Below are positions 16,497 through 23,644 of a stretch of DNA of 24,308 nt, piece after piece. Source of the DNA: a virus. The notes beneath the pieces were generated by a model. The model was given only the letters and a program-made list of their open reading frames with translations, was not told where the DNA came from and searched no databases. Location: positions 1-24,308 of IMG/VR virus record IMGVR_UViG_3300042898_000008; one strand, given 5' to 3'. How positions within the stretch are numbered: position 1 is the first letter of the stretch; the number at the start of each line of letters is the position of its first letter. Position numbers and translations under genes: made by a program.

Positions 16497-19205
16497 CTAA
16501 CTTCCGACAGCGACCTCAAGAGTCAGTCCAACTATACTCAGAGGCAGGGGATCTGTTTGACGAATGTAGACCTGACCACCATCTGCCCAGGTTGGAGTTG
16601 TCATCACTAAAATTTCTTGCGACCTCAGTGCCGGCGGTGATCCGTATGGCTCTGTAGTTCTTTGCTTTGCCTCGACCAGGTTGTTCTCATCCGGCCCTAT
16701 GAATAATCCAGAAGATTTATAGACTCTGATCCAAGCCTTGTTTATATTCTTGTACCGTCCTTGGCCAAATGCACTGTCCATCTGAGAGGCCGCTGGCAGC
16801 GTTTGAAGATCGGCGGTGATAGGAAGGCCTATGACGATGTACGATCCCGCCCTGTCGAGCGTTACAGACCCACTAGAAACGGTTCTCTGTGGATGCACCG
16901 CTCCATCTACAAGAATATTAACTACCTTCCCCTCAATGTGGGAGAGTCCGGTGATTATATTTCGTGCGAATGACCAGTCGGTGGTGGCAACATTCCTTAA
17001 AGCGACCTCTAATATCTTGTCAATTCTTGCAATTGCTACAGTTGTTGATGTGGTCGAGGTAATCAAAAGATGGTACTCAGTAACCCCGTCCGCGCTATAA
17101 ATAACTATCTCGTCACCGACATCAGCTTGCGATGGGAAGTTAAATTGCGCCGTTGATGAGGTTATTGTTAGCGGTTCAGATGGACCCCATAAGGTGCCGC
17201 CGCTGACAGTGACCGTGGTTGCAGAAAGATTCGTTCCGTCATATATCCCGCCGCAATCAACAAAGTATGCATTCTTCTGCTCTGGAAATATTCTTGGCTG
17301 CTGCTGCTCAATGTATCTTTTTGTTACGCTGTTGATGGTTCTTTTGACTATTACATAAAGAACGTCATTGGTTCCTTCAGCAACTACCGTGCAACTCTCG
17401 AACGTCCCATCAGTGTCATGCCGGTGCCAGGCGCCAATGCTTTGCTCTGGAATGTAAGTAAGGCCGAGCAGATCTCCGGTGCTAGATACCATCCAAATTA
17501 ACGGCAATGGAGACTTTGAGTAGCACATATCGTTAACAGTATATGTGTCAAATAGGTGAGCCGCTCTGATTGAAAGGTCGCCGGTGATGAATCCCTGCGC
17601 TTGCCAGTTGTAGCCGCACTCGCGTACATGGCCGCCCCTCGATGATGCGTACACCAAGGTATTGTTAATCACCACCGGCTGCACATTGCTCGATCCGACA
17701 TAACTCTGGGGTCTAACACTGATCGTTGATGGGGTGATCGCATCTGAATTGACTGATGTGACCCTCCATTCTGCGGCTGATGTGAGCAATAGAAGTTGAG
17801 TGAGGGGGATAATGTGTCTAATCGTATTCGCTTCACGAGCGGCCACTCTGAATGCGATCCTATCGTCATCCTTGATTGGTAGAGAATAGGACATATCTGA
17901 TTCAGTCCCGGACCTGGTCATCCAGATCTTCTGTGGTTCTAATGTAGTCCCTGCGAAACACCTTCTCTGCTCGTAATATGAAACGGCTGCCGGGTAGTTG
18001 CCTGCCGAGTTGAACGCGCTCTCATAGGTTGGTGGAGTTACCCCCAGGTCAGGAGCAATATTGTCATCAACAATTGAAAGGCCGCCAGTTTCTCCAATGT
18101 AACCATATATCCCGCCCTGTAATTTGTAGACTCTGTACCTAGTGGCACCACTAACAGCATCCCAGCTTATGAAATTAGTACACCCTGTCTCGAATAGATT
18201 CGATCTTATAAAGGCAAGCTTTACAGTTCCACCAGCAACCCATGCCGGCATTGCGGCAGTAGACACAACTACGCCAGCTTCTGTTTTTAGTGTCAGAGTT
18301 GTCGCTAAAGGAACCGTATTAACCAGGTAGAAGTTCCCGTTCAATGCTGTTGGACCGGTTGTGATCCCAGATATGTACACTCGGTCGTTAACCGCAAGGC
18401 CATGGGCCGCTGTTGTGATCACGCCAGGATTGGCAACAGTAATGCCGGTGATATTAAATGAAAGCCCTAGTGCGTTGGTACTGGCAGCAGATTGACTTAT
18501 ATCGTCAGCCCCCACAGCAGTTACTGTGTAGTATGCGTTGTACTTCCCAGGAGCCGTAAACCCTGTCGATGTTACTGTTGGGTTTGTTGGTGCCGATATA
18601 GGTGGCGTGAAATTAATGGTTGGCAGTGTCCAGTTGGTGGCGCCGTTCCTTCTTAATTCCCTGGGAGGATACGTTGGATGCACCAAAGTAATAACGTCAG
18701 CAGACTGCACATAGTGGATATCGAACAGATCTGCAGCAGCGTATGGATTTGGAATCTCGTAGTAAATACTTGGCAATGGATACCAGTAAGTTGCATTCGG
18801 CGGGGCGTTCCCGGTGGTTCCTAGTATGCAGTAGTAGTTAATCCCGGCAGAACTGACCAGTCCACCGACAATGTACGCTGTTGCTCCGCTGTACGCCGCT
18901 GGAGACCCTGCTAGTAGAGTCGCTCCCTGGGTATGGAATCTGAAATACCCGGCACCCATCTCGATCACCATGGTTTGGGTGGTTGAGTAGGTGAACGGTA
19001 TTAAGCGAGTCGCTACGTTTGAGTTCTTAACTTCATTTACAAAGGCAAATCCAGCCCTATTCTCTGCCGGACCCTGCGGCCTTGCTATGAAGTTTCTGCA
19101 CTTTGCCACTCCACTCTGATACTTACCGTCATCTATACGCCCGAACATATCTGGTGACATCTCACCACCAGAAAAAGATCCTTTAAATATCTTTATATTT
19201 GGCAT
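16497..19205 (-). CDS. Tail nozzle protein, gp12-like / tail tubular protein B (902 residues)
   Basis: The N-terminus reads KIFKGSFSGGEMSPDMFGRIDDGKYQ in two segments, then CRNFIARPQGPAENRAGFAF. This opening is widely shared by the long tail protein that follows the gp11-like gene in podoviruses. The middle (about 200-390) contains beta-rich inserted modules with fibronectin-like strands (KYNAYYTVTAVG, GATRYRVYKLQGG). The end includes HIEGKVVNILVDG and GSYIVIGLPI, a segment I recall from gp12-type proteins. These form the nozzle at the end of the short tail. An upstream TTG at 19220 would add five residues. I prefer ATG 19205, one base after the stop of the gp11-like gene, although neither has a strong ribosome binding site, so coupling to the upstream gene is likely. 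Confidence 0.82.
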   Translation of the reverse strand: MPNIKIFKGSFSGGEMSPDMFGRIDDGKYQSGVAKCRNFIARPQGPAENRAGFAFVNEVKNSNVATRLIPFTYSTTQTMVIEMGAGYFRFHTQGATLLAGSPAAYSGATAYIVGGLVSSAGINYYCILGTTGNAPPNATYWYPLPSIYYEIPNPYAAADLFDIHYVQSADVITLVHPTYPPRELRRNGATNWTLPTINFTPPISAPTNPTVTSTGFTAPGKYNAYYTVTAVGADDISQSAASTNALGLSFNITGITVANPGVITTAAHGLAVNDRVYISGITTGPTALNGNFYLVNTVPLATTLTLKTEAGVVVSTAAMPAWVAGGTVKLAFIRSNLFETGCTNFISWDAVSGATRYRVYKLQGGIYGYIGETGGLSIVDDNIAPDLGVTPPTYESAFNSAGNYPAAVSYYEQRRCFAGTTLEPQKIWMTRSGTESDMSYSLPIKDDDRIAFRVAAREANTIRHIIPLTQLLLLTSAAEWRVTSVNSDAITPSTISVRPQSYVGSSNVQPVVINNTLVYASSRGGHVRECGYNWQAQGFITGDLSIRAAHLFDTYTVNDMCYSKSPLPLIWMVSSTGDLLGLTYIPEQSIGAWHRHDTDGTFESCTVVAEGTNDVLYVIVKRTINSVTKRYIEQQQPRIFPEQKNAYFVDCGGIYDGTNLSATTVTVSGGTLWGPSEPLTITSSTAQFNFPSQADVGDEIVIYSADGVTEYHLLITSTTSTTVAIARIDKILEVALRNVATTDWSFARNIITGLSHIEGKVVNILVDGAVHPQRTVSSGSVTLDRAGSYIVIGLPITADLQTLPAASQMDSAFGQGRYKNINKAWIRVYKSSGLFIGPDENNLVEAKQRTTEPYGSPPALRSQEILVMTTPTWADGGQVYIRQTDPLPLSIVGLTLEVAVGS

Positions 19206-19206
19206 C

Positions 19207-19887
19207 TTATCGTCCGGCAACCCATGAAACTATATGACCCGGCTTAACCTGGCGGTCAATAGAATCAGATTCCTTCGCTTTCTGTAAATAGATGGACATC
19301 ATTTTTGCACATCTTTCCGCTTCCGCAGCCCCGATATCACCTTTAATTATTGGACCGGCAAGCATCGATGCCAGGTGCCAGGCCAAGGTCATGGTGAACA
19401 TCGCGGTGAATTTTGTGGTGTCAGTTACCGATACAGAATATCTAAGTATCGCATTCTCTTGATTTGTAAGGATAATGTCTGAGCCATCATCAGCAGACTC
19501 TACTTGATATGGTTGTGGAATATATTGGCCGCCCTGTACTAGAGGGACATTGTTGGCTGTATACCCAAGAGTATCAACTGGGGAGTATATTGAACTGTAA
19601 TCTGAATTTGAATCTGGTGGAAGGATTGCGATGCAACCGATCCAGTTGTTTGGTACTGCGTAGACATACTGCCATTGAGGAACTGTAATGTTCAGCAGAT
19701 TAAGGGTTGCTCGTCTGGTGGTGAACGCCCATGTATGCATTTCTAACAGGGTGTCCCGTGCTATTGGGTAGAATCTTGCAGCGTGTTCTGACTGAGCAGA
19801 TCCTTCTGGAGGATATAAACTCGTTACAGTTGCGTTATCTCCAAGGTTTGCTAGAGCAAGATTAACAATATCGACTTCTGATGCCAT
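19207..19887 (-). CDS. Head-tail adaptor, gp11-like / tail tubular protein A (226 residues)
   Basis: It begins MASEVDIVNLALANLGD followed by EGSAQSEHAARFYPIARDTL and LEMHTWAFTTRRATL, a well-conserved N-terminal pattern of T7 gp11-type adaptors. Further landmarks are YVYAVPNNWIGCIAIL, ILRYSVSVTDTTKFTAMFTM, LAWHLASMLAGPI and a terminal helical part with Lys and Glu. Its length is close to the usual size of the family (about 200 residues). The protein forms the ring between portal and nozzle that gates DNA exit. GAGGGG precedes the ATG. It is the first gene after the terminator at 19901-19935, so it needs its own promoter or read-through; I see no clear promoter in the gap. Confidence 0.88.
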   Translation of the reverse strand: MASEVDIVNLALANLGDNATVTSLYPPEGSAQSEHAARFYPIARDTLLEMHTWAFTTRRATLNLLNITVPQWQYVYAVPNNWIGCIAILPPDSNSDYSSIYSPVDTLGYTANNVPLVQGGQYIPQPYQVESADDGSDIILTNQENAILRYSVSVTDTTKFTAMFTMTLAWHLASMLAGPIIKGDIGAAEAERCAKMMSIYLQKAKESDSIDRQVKPGHIVSWVAGR

Positions 19888-19900
19888 AATTTCCCCTCAG

Positions 19901-19935
19901 AAAAAAGGGGGAAAAGGTTTCCCGAATCCCCCTTT
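19901..19935 (-). terminator. Rho-independent terminator after the head genes
   Basis: On the minus strand AAAGGGGG (19935-19928) pairs with CCCCCTTT (19911-19904) around a 16-base loop, and six T residues close the transcript (19906-19901). It lies between the stop of the 52-residue gene (19960) and the gp11-like start (19887), where it would stop or reduce transcription passing from the head to the tail genes. The stem is GC-rich and the U-tract clear. The complement has only a short T run, so it is weaker in the other direction. Confidence 0.8.
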
Positions 19936-19959
19936 ATAAACACTAGAAACGCACCACAA

Positions 19960-20118
19960 CTATTTCTTTTTTGTTTCCTTTACAACCTCTTCTTTAGCAT
20001 CGTCCTCTACCAGTTGAAGATTGGATCCTGGCTTCGTGTCGTACTCAACAACATCGCCTTCCTCACGAATTGCATTGTTGATATATGATTTTACTAAAAC
20101 AAGGTATTTCTTAGTCAT
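19960..20118 (-). CDS. Small conserved-looking protein after the cement gene (52 residues)
   Basis: It begins MTKKYLVLVKSYINNAIREE, continues with GDVVEYDTKPGSNLQLVEDD and ends in a Lys/Glu tail closing with KKK. The opening pattern (aromatic, hydrophobic, then S-Y-I-N and a G-D/E-x-V-E-Y turn) is like small proteins I recall beside podovirus capsid genes. It may be a small beta-barrel with a charged tail. AAGGAA lies about ten bases upstream of the ATG. It starts 17 bases after the cement gene and is the last gene before the terminator, so it is in the head operon. A minor head or assembly role is an inference from position. Confidence 0.7.
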   Translation of the reverse strand: MTKKYLVLVKSYINNAIREEGDVVEYDTKPGSNLQLVEDDAKEEVVKETKKK

Positions 20119-20135
20119 GGCTAGTTTCCTTTAAA

Positions 20136-20567
20136 TTATGTTACTGAAAATCCTGATGCGTAGAATTTCTTACCATCTTGGATGTCTGTAACCAGATCAG
20201 CAGTCACCGTGCCAGCACTGTATGTGCCAACAATGGTGTATCGCGTACCGAGATACCGTTGCCCCAAACTTGCCAAGGCAGGGTTTACTCGTACAGCAAC
20301 ATTTGTACCAATCGTTAAGGATGCGGTGACGATTGCATCACTAGATCCGATAACGGTTGGTGAGGTCAATGCTGCTGCGGCTGAACTGATAACTTCAAAT
20401 TTTACACTAGTACCACCAGCAGCAGCGGTAATCATAGCGAAGTTGAAGTATAAGTCCGCACCTTCGCCCATGTCCCGCGCTTGCACTAGGTCAATGGTGT
20501 TGGTGCTAACTGCTGTGGTCGTTAATGCTTGCGCATCTGAAACCCGTAGAAGTGCATCTGTGATCAT
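20136..20567 (-). CDS. Capsid cement protein, Bbp16-like (143 residues)
   Basis: It begins MITDALLRVSDAQALTTTAV, then STNTIDLVQARDMGEGADLYF, a beta-rich centre (SVKFEVISSAAAAL, DAIVTASLTIG) and a closing LVTDIQDGKKFYASGF. This is the pattern of Bbp16 of Bordetella phage BPP-1, a jelly-roll cement protein that sits on the capsid surface and stabilises it. It follows the major capsid gene by 24 bases, as in BPP-1, with AGGAG ahead of the ATG. Length is in the usual range for this family (about 140 residues). Confidence 0.82.
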   Translation of the reverse strand: MITDALLRVSDAQALTTTAVSTNTIDLVQARDMGEGADLYFNFAMITAAAGGTSVKFEVISSAAAALTSPTVIGSSDAIVTASLTIGTNVAVRVNPALASLGQRYLGTRYTIVGTYSAGTVTADLVTDIQDGKKFYASGFSVT

Positions 20568-20591
20568 TTTAATTCTCCTCTGTTATCTAGA

Positions 20592-21611
20592 TTAGGATAC
20601 AACTGCTTCGGTGTTAAGCAACGAATCAACACGGCGCAGTGGAACTCCCAGGAAGCTCAACCATGAATCAGGCTGACCAAATTGGGTGAGACCTTGTTCA
20701 ATCTTCAGAACGTATTGGCTCTTGTCCATAGCAGCAAGTGCCAGGCCAGAGTGAACAGTACGGTTCATGTAGAAAGCTGCACGACCCATGCTCATGTTAG
20801 GGATGCGATACAGTGAACGAGCCATCAATTTAATCAACGCAGTTGCATCGGTTGGTTCTTGCGTTCCGCTTTGCGAGATAAGATCGCTGACATCGATGTT
20901 AGGGATACGAACGACATAACGCCAATCCTTAACAACCAAGCCATTCTTCCACTGGTAGCGGGTGGCCAATGCTTGCATACGGGTGCCATCTGAGTTGTAG
21001 ACGGTCTGTTCGCCCAGATCTTCATGGACCAAACCAGCCTTAGAACCCTTAGGGAACGGGCAGTAAACAGTGTTGTCACCCCAAACTACCAAGTAAACAG
21101 AGGTGTTGTCTGAACCAGAACCACCGGCGCTCAGAATGTTCTGTGCGTTGCCGCCAGACAGACTTGAGTAACGTGATGCCAGGCCAAGGAACTGCTTTGG
21201 ATCTGTACCAGGATTGCCGTAGAACAAGGTCGTTGCTTGGGTTTGGTTCATTGCTTCCAAGAACGCCTGGTCTTCAGACAGACGGAACTGGCTGGTGTTG
21301 CCATTCAGCATAGCCAAGTCTTTGTCCACTTCTGAACGGGCTTCCAGAATACCGCAAGCTTCATCCACTTGTGCCGTGGTTGATTTGCTGTTTGGAATAC
21401 CTTGGTTCAATGCGCGCCAATAGACGGTAGGCAAGCCGGTACGGATAACAACACGCTCACCCGTTGGCAAGTTACCTTCCTTGAATACTGCATCTTCCAA
21501 GATCTCGTTGCTTTGTGATAACAGTTCTGCAACGACTGGTACATTCCCGGTAGGGTCTGTACGTTTAGCCCAATCCGCTAGGGTTAGGGCCGTGTTTGAT
21601 AGTGTAGCCAT
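20592..21611 (-). CDS. Major capsid protein, Bbp17-like (339 residues)
   Basis: The sequence ATLSNTALTLADWAKRTD, GNVPVVAELLSQSNEILED and LPTGERVVIRTGLPTVYWRA opens the protein. It continues with GNTSQFRLSEDQAFLEAMNQ, WRYVVRIPNIDVSDL and a C-terminal FLGVPLRRVDSLLNTEA. This matches what I recall of the HK97-fold major capsid protein of BPP-1-like podoviruses (Bbp17), which is of similar length. No HK97-type delta domain precedes it; the separate scaffold gene upstream supplies that function. The ribosome binding site is strong (AAGGAG, seven bases before ATG), as expected for the most abundant virion protein. The neighbours (scaffold upstream, cement downstream) support the call. Confidence 0.9.
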   Translation of the reverse strand: MATLSNTALTLADWAKRTDPTGNVPVVAELLSQSNEILEDAVFKEGNLPTGERVVIRTGLPTVYWRALNQGIPNSKSTTAQVDEACGILEARSEVDKDLAMLNGNTSQFRLSEDQAFLEAMNQTQATTLFYGNPGTDPKQFLGLASRYSSLSGGNAQNILSAGGSGSDNTSVYLVVWGDNTVYCPFPKGSKAGLVHEDLGEQTVYNSDGTRMQALATRYQWKNGLVVKDWRYVVRIPNIDVSDLISQSGTQEPTDATALIKLMARSLYRIPNMSMGRAAFYMNRTVHSGLALAAMDKSQYVLKIEQGLTQFGQPDSWLSFLGVPLRRVDSLLNTEAVVS

Positions 21612-21626
21612 TTTTAAATCTCCTTT

Positions 21627-22295
21627 TTAATGCTGTTGTTGAGTAGGATAAAGTGAAGCGGCATAGTCAGCATTAGACTTCGCTGAGTTCTTACCACCTT
21701 GACCGCCACCGACAAACTTATCTTCACCAATTGCTTTACCGGCTCTATAGAAAAATCTGATTATCTCAGGGTGATTTCCAAGTCCCGATTCATTCAGTAG
21801 TGAAAGTAAGCCAGGCGTACCAAACTGATCTAAACTTTTCTTTGCGATTGCCAGGTTTTCTGTGAGTCTTTCCCCACCAAACTCCGTGTCAGCCTTAGAA
21901 TCATTAGTCCATCCAGTACGCAACTGCTCCAACTCACGAGCCTGACGGGCCTCGACAGGTGGACCAAGTTTCGATAATAACTTCTGCGCAGCATCCTGAG
22001 ACAAATTCAACTCTTTAGCCACTTCGGTATAAACCTTCATTACTTCTGGGTCGTAGTTCTTACCCTCTGGAGGTTTAAAATCATAGTTATCAGGAGAGCC
22101 ATATCTGACATCTGCCTGTTGGCTTGTTTGCTGACCCTGCTTGCCATCTGTAATGTTGGGCTGGGTTTGCTCTGATGCTGCTTGCTGCGATTGCGCTTGC
22201 TGGCTTCCTTGCGGTTGCTGGCTTACGCTACCTTGCGATACAGATTGGCTTTCAGTGGTCGTTGGGGCCGATTCCGTCATCGTTGTTTCTTGCAT
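21627..22295 (-). CDS. Scaffolding protein-like (222 residues)
   Basis: The first 65 or so residues are low-complexity Gln/Ser/Thr (SQSVSQGSVSQQPQGSQQAQ), followed by YGSPDNYDFKPPEGKNYDPE and charged helices (VMKVYTEVAKELNLSQDAAQ, KSLDQFGTPGLLSLLNESGL). The end is GGGQGGKNSAKSNADY then a short SLYPT tail. This order of disordered N-terminus, acidic helices and a Gly-rich hinge before ..LYP is common to podovirus scaffolds encoded just before the capsid gene, which guide shell assembly and leave. AAAGGAG lies ahead of the start at 22295. The start is inside the upstream gene, a 44-base overlap. No protease motif is visible. Confidence 0.75.
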   Translation of the reverse strand: MQETTMTESAPTTTESQSVSQGSVSQQPQGSQQAQSQQAASEQTQPNITDGKQGQQTSQQADVRYGSPDNYDFKPPEGKNYDPEVMKVYTEVAKELNLSQDAAQKLLSKLGPPVEARQARELEQLRTGWTNDSKADTEFGGERLTENLAIAKKSLDQFGTPGLLSLLNESGLGNHPEIIRFFYRAGKAIGEDKFVGGGQGGKNSAKSNADYAASLYPTQQQH

Positions 22296-22599
22296 TTTGA
22301 GACTCCTTTAGCATGGCTGGATAAAGCTCTGGACATAAAGTGTGGATCATTGCAAGCATACGATTACCAAAGTTCCTCTGCCCCTCGTTGAAAGCCATCG
22401 TCATCGAGTTGCTATTGAACGATAGTCGAAATACGCCCGACTGATCCAGAAGCCGCCATATAATCCTACGGCCCCTTTTGTTTCCCATGAGCCACTTAAT
22501 ATCTATCGACTCATTCTCAGATTCCATTCTATCGCGCACCTCTTTATCAGACTTTGCGCGGTCCTGGTCTCGTGTATCTAATGGATCGTAGCTGCTCAT
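22252..22599 (-). CDS. Bbp19-like protein (115 residues)
   Basis: It begins MSSYDPLDTRDQDRAKSD, then WLMGNKRGRRIIWRLLDQSG, VFRLSFNSNSMTMAFNEGQR and CPELYPAMLKESQN. The central G-R-R-I-x-W-R-L-L-x-x-x-G-V-F-R...MAFNEG-x-R-N pattern is the one I recall for the Bbp19 family of BPP-1-like phages, usually encoded between portal and capsid genes. Its function is not established to my knowledge; location suggests a role in head assembly. The preceding gap of about 43 bases holds the TATCCGTAACTA motif and a possible sigma-70-like promoter. The 3' end overlaps the scaffold gene by 44 bases. Confidence 0.78.
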   Translation of the reverse strand: MSSYDPLDTRDQDRAKSDKEVRDRMESENESIDIKWLMGNKRGRRIIWRLLDQSGVFRLSFNSNSMTMAFNEGQRNFGNRMLAMIHTLCPELYPAMLKESQNARNNDDGIGPNDH

Positions 22600-22617
22600 T
22601 TCCTAATTTAAACCTAT

Positions 22618-22646
22618 ATTAAATAGTTACGGATAGTTCTCTTCAA
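22618..22646 (-). promoter_or_regulatory. Possible sigma-70-like promoter before the Bbp19-like gene
   Basis: On the minus strand TTGAAG (22646-22641) and TTTAAT (22623-22618) are 17 bases apart and match the -35 and -10 consensus at four and five of six positions. The TATCCGTAACTA motif fills most of the spacer. The -35 overlaps the stop of the 14-codon ORF. It would drive the Bbp19-like, scaffold and capsid genes. The match is modest and could be chance. Confidence 0.3.
22624..22635 (-). promoter_or_regulatory. Intergenic motif TATCCGTAACTA before the Bbp19/scaffold/capsid genes
   Basis: This is an exact 12-base copy of the motif at 4550-4561. Here it lies eight bases after the stop of the 14-codon ORF and 25 bases before the Bbp19-like start. 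TTTAATATAGG follows it directly. Confidence 0.45.
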
Positions 22647-22687
22647 TACTTTGGCGGCTTTGGTGGCTTTTTGCTTTTACCTTTCAT
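22643..22687 (-). CDS. Micro-ORF, 14 residues, Lys/Pro-rich
   Basis: A very short frame encoding MKGKSKKPPKPPKY with an excellent ribosome binding site (AAAGGAGG, five bases before ATG). The peptide is strongly basic and proline-rich, with five Lys and four Pro in its last nine residues. It sits between another micro-ORF and the Bbp19-like gene in the head operon. The strong site suggests it is translated, but a peptide this small could also be a leader. No function can be given. Confidence 0.45.
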   Translation of the reverse strand: MKGKSKKPPKPPKY

Positions 22688-22703
22688 GGCAACCTCCTTT
22701 AAG

Positions 22704-22760
22704 TTACTTCATTGAGTGGTCATAAAGCCATTGACCACCTTGCTTCATAAAGACAGCCAT
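22704..22760 (-). CDS. Micro-ORF, 18 residues
   Basis: It encodes MAVFMKQGGQWLYDHSMK. The ATG overlaps the stop of the upstream gene (TAATG), with AGGCGGG about ten bases upstream as a possible ribosome binding site. This is the same junction type used between true genes in this window, which is the only reason to consider it translated. The stop is 16 bases before the 14-residue micro-ORF. No function can be given, and chance is a real alternative. Confidence 0.35.
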   Translation of the reverse strand: MAVFMKQGGQWLYDHSMK

Positions 22761-23296
22761 TATCTAACCCGCCTTGCTCTCAATACCCCGTAACAATCTA
22801 CGGCTGCGATAGTAAACAGAGCATGAGCAACCATATAAACCACTGTTGTTGTCGCTATTGATATTCTTACTACTGGAGTTACACCTAAAAATGATAACGC
22901 GCCAGGAACATACGCTCCATTATTGTGCGAGGTCTCGGTCCCAATGCCGCCCATCGTATTATCAACTAGAGAAATGCTTTGAGATGTATGGCTAATCGAT
23001 GTTGTAGCTGCTGTGCGGCTACCAACCAATCCAGTTACATCCCAATCCCCTGGGGTCAGGGTTATAGATGTTACCGTCTTCCCTACATTGGTTACCATGC
23101 TTACGGCATTTGCGACCAGTACCGTTGAAGATACATACTCTCCAACATTTCCAGCAATCGCATCGTCATTTGTTTTCGTTCCAACCGGGCTTGAGAATAA
23201 CCACTCACTCCCGTCAGGATCTTTCATTCCAACTACATCATTAGTTGCCGCATCATATAGCAGCGGAGACCCAGAAGTCTTTTGGTATACGGACAT
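22760..23296 (-). CDS. Possible head fibre or head decoration protein (178 residues)
   Basis: It begins MSVYQKTSGSPLLYDAATND, then MKDPDGSEWLFSSP, and has a beta-rich C-terminal domain (VTSITLTPGDWDVTGLVG, VVRISIATTTVVYMVAHALF, ending YGVLRARRVR). The TLTPGDWDVTG and final RARRVR patterns recur in phage fibre- or decoration-type jelly-roll domains. The gene is in the head cluster between capsid staple and scaffold, so a head surface protein is more likely than a tail fibre. Its ATG overlaps the staple stop (TAATG), with GGAGG upstream. The exact role is uncertain. Confidence 0.6.
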   Translation of the reverse strand: MSVYQKTSGSPLLYDAATNDVVGMKDPDGSEWLFSSPVGTKTNDDAIAGNVGEYVSSTVLVANAVSMVTNVGKTVTSITLTPGDWDVTGLVGSRTAATTSISHTSQSISLVDNTMGGIGTETSHNNGAYVPGALSFLGVTPVVRISIATTTVVYMVAHALFTIAAVDCYGVLRARRVR

Positions 23297-23643
23297 TATT
23301 CGCCTCCGTTTGAAGTAACTTGCGGACCGTAAAGCATTGCAGCCATGGTGGTATTGTCTGACTTACCTTCTGCTGGCAAGATCTCCATGTCCGTAATCTG
23401 AAGGTCTACTTTAATATCCTTGCCGCCACCCTGTGTACCGTATGAGCTTGTTGATTTAACGTATACATTGGCATGAAGCATCATCGTTGAGCCAACTTCT
23501 GGCAGCGTGGTGATGTTTAGTTTTTCTAATTCATCAGTACCAAGATGCAGACACAGACCATACGGATATTCTGGAGCATCTCCCTCCATCTCTCCCGGCA
23601 TCTCTTCCATCTCAGGCTTGCTCTTCATATTAATCATTGCCAT
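23296..23643 (-). CDS. Capsid staple-like protein (115 residues)
   Basis: The opening MAMINMKSKPEMEEMPGEME is followed by APEYPYGLCLHLGTDELEKL, LPEVGSTMMLHANVYVKSTS and a Gly-rich turn before VDLQITDMEILP. I recall this order (PYGL-x-LHL, EL-x-KL, LPEVGSTM, QITDM) from proteins annotated as capsid staple proteins, which link capsomers from inside or between subunits. The start at 23643 is chosen over one 14 codons upstream because AAGGAGG lies five bases ahead of it and it begins one base after the portal stop. It overlaps the next gene by one base. The name rests on recalled annotation. Confidence 0.7.
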   Translation of the reverse strand: MAMINMKSKPEMEEMPGEMEGDAPEYPYGLCLHLGTDELEKLNITTLPEVGSTMMLHANVYVKSTSSYGTQGGGKDIKVDLQITDMEILPAEGKSDNTTMAAMLYGPQVTSNGGE

Positions 23644-23644
23644 T

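Noticed and set aside
20182-20595. Plus-strand ORF of 137 residues opposite the cement gene
   Set aside because: Mirror of a well-recognised Bbp16-like gene; no start signals.
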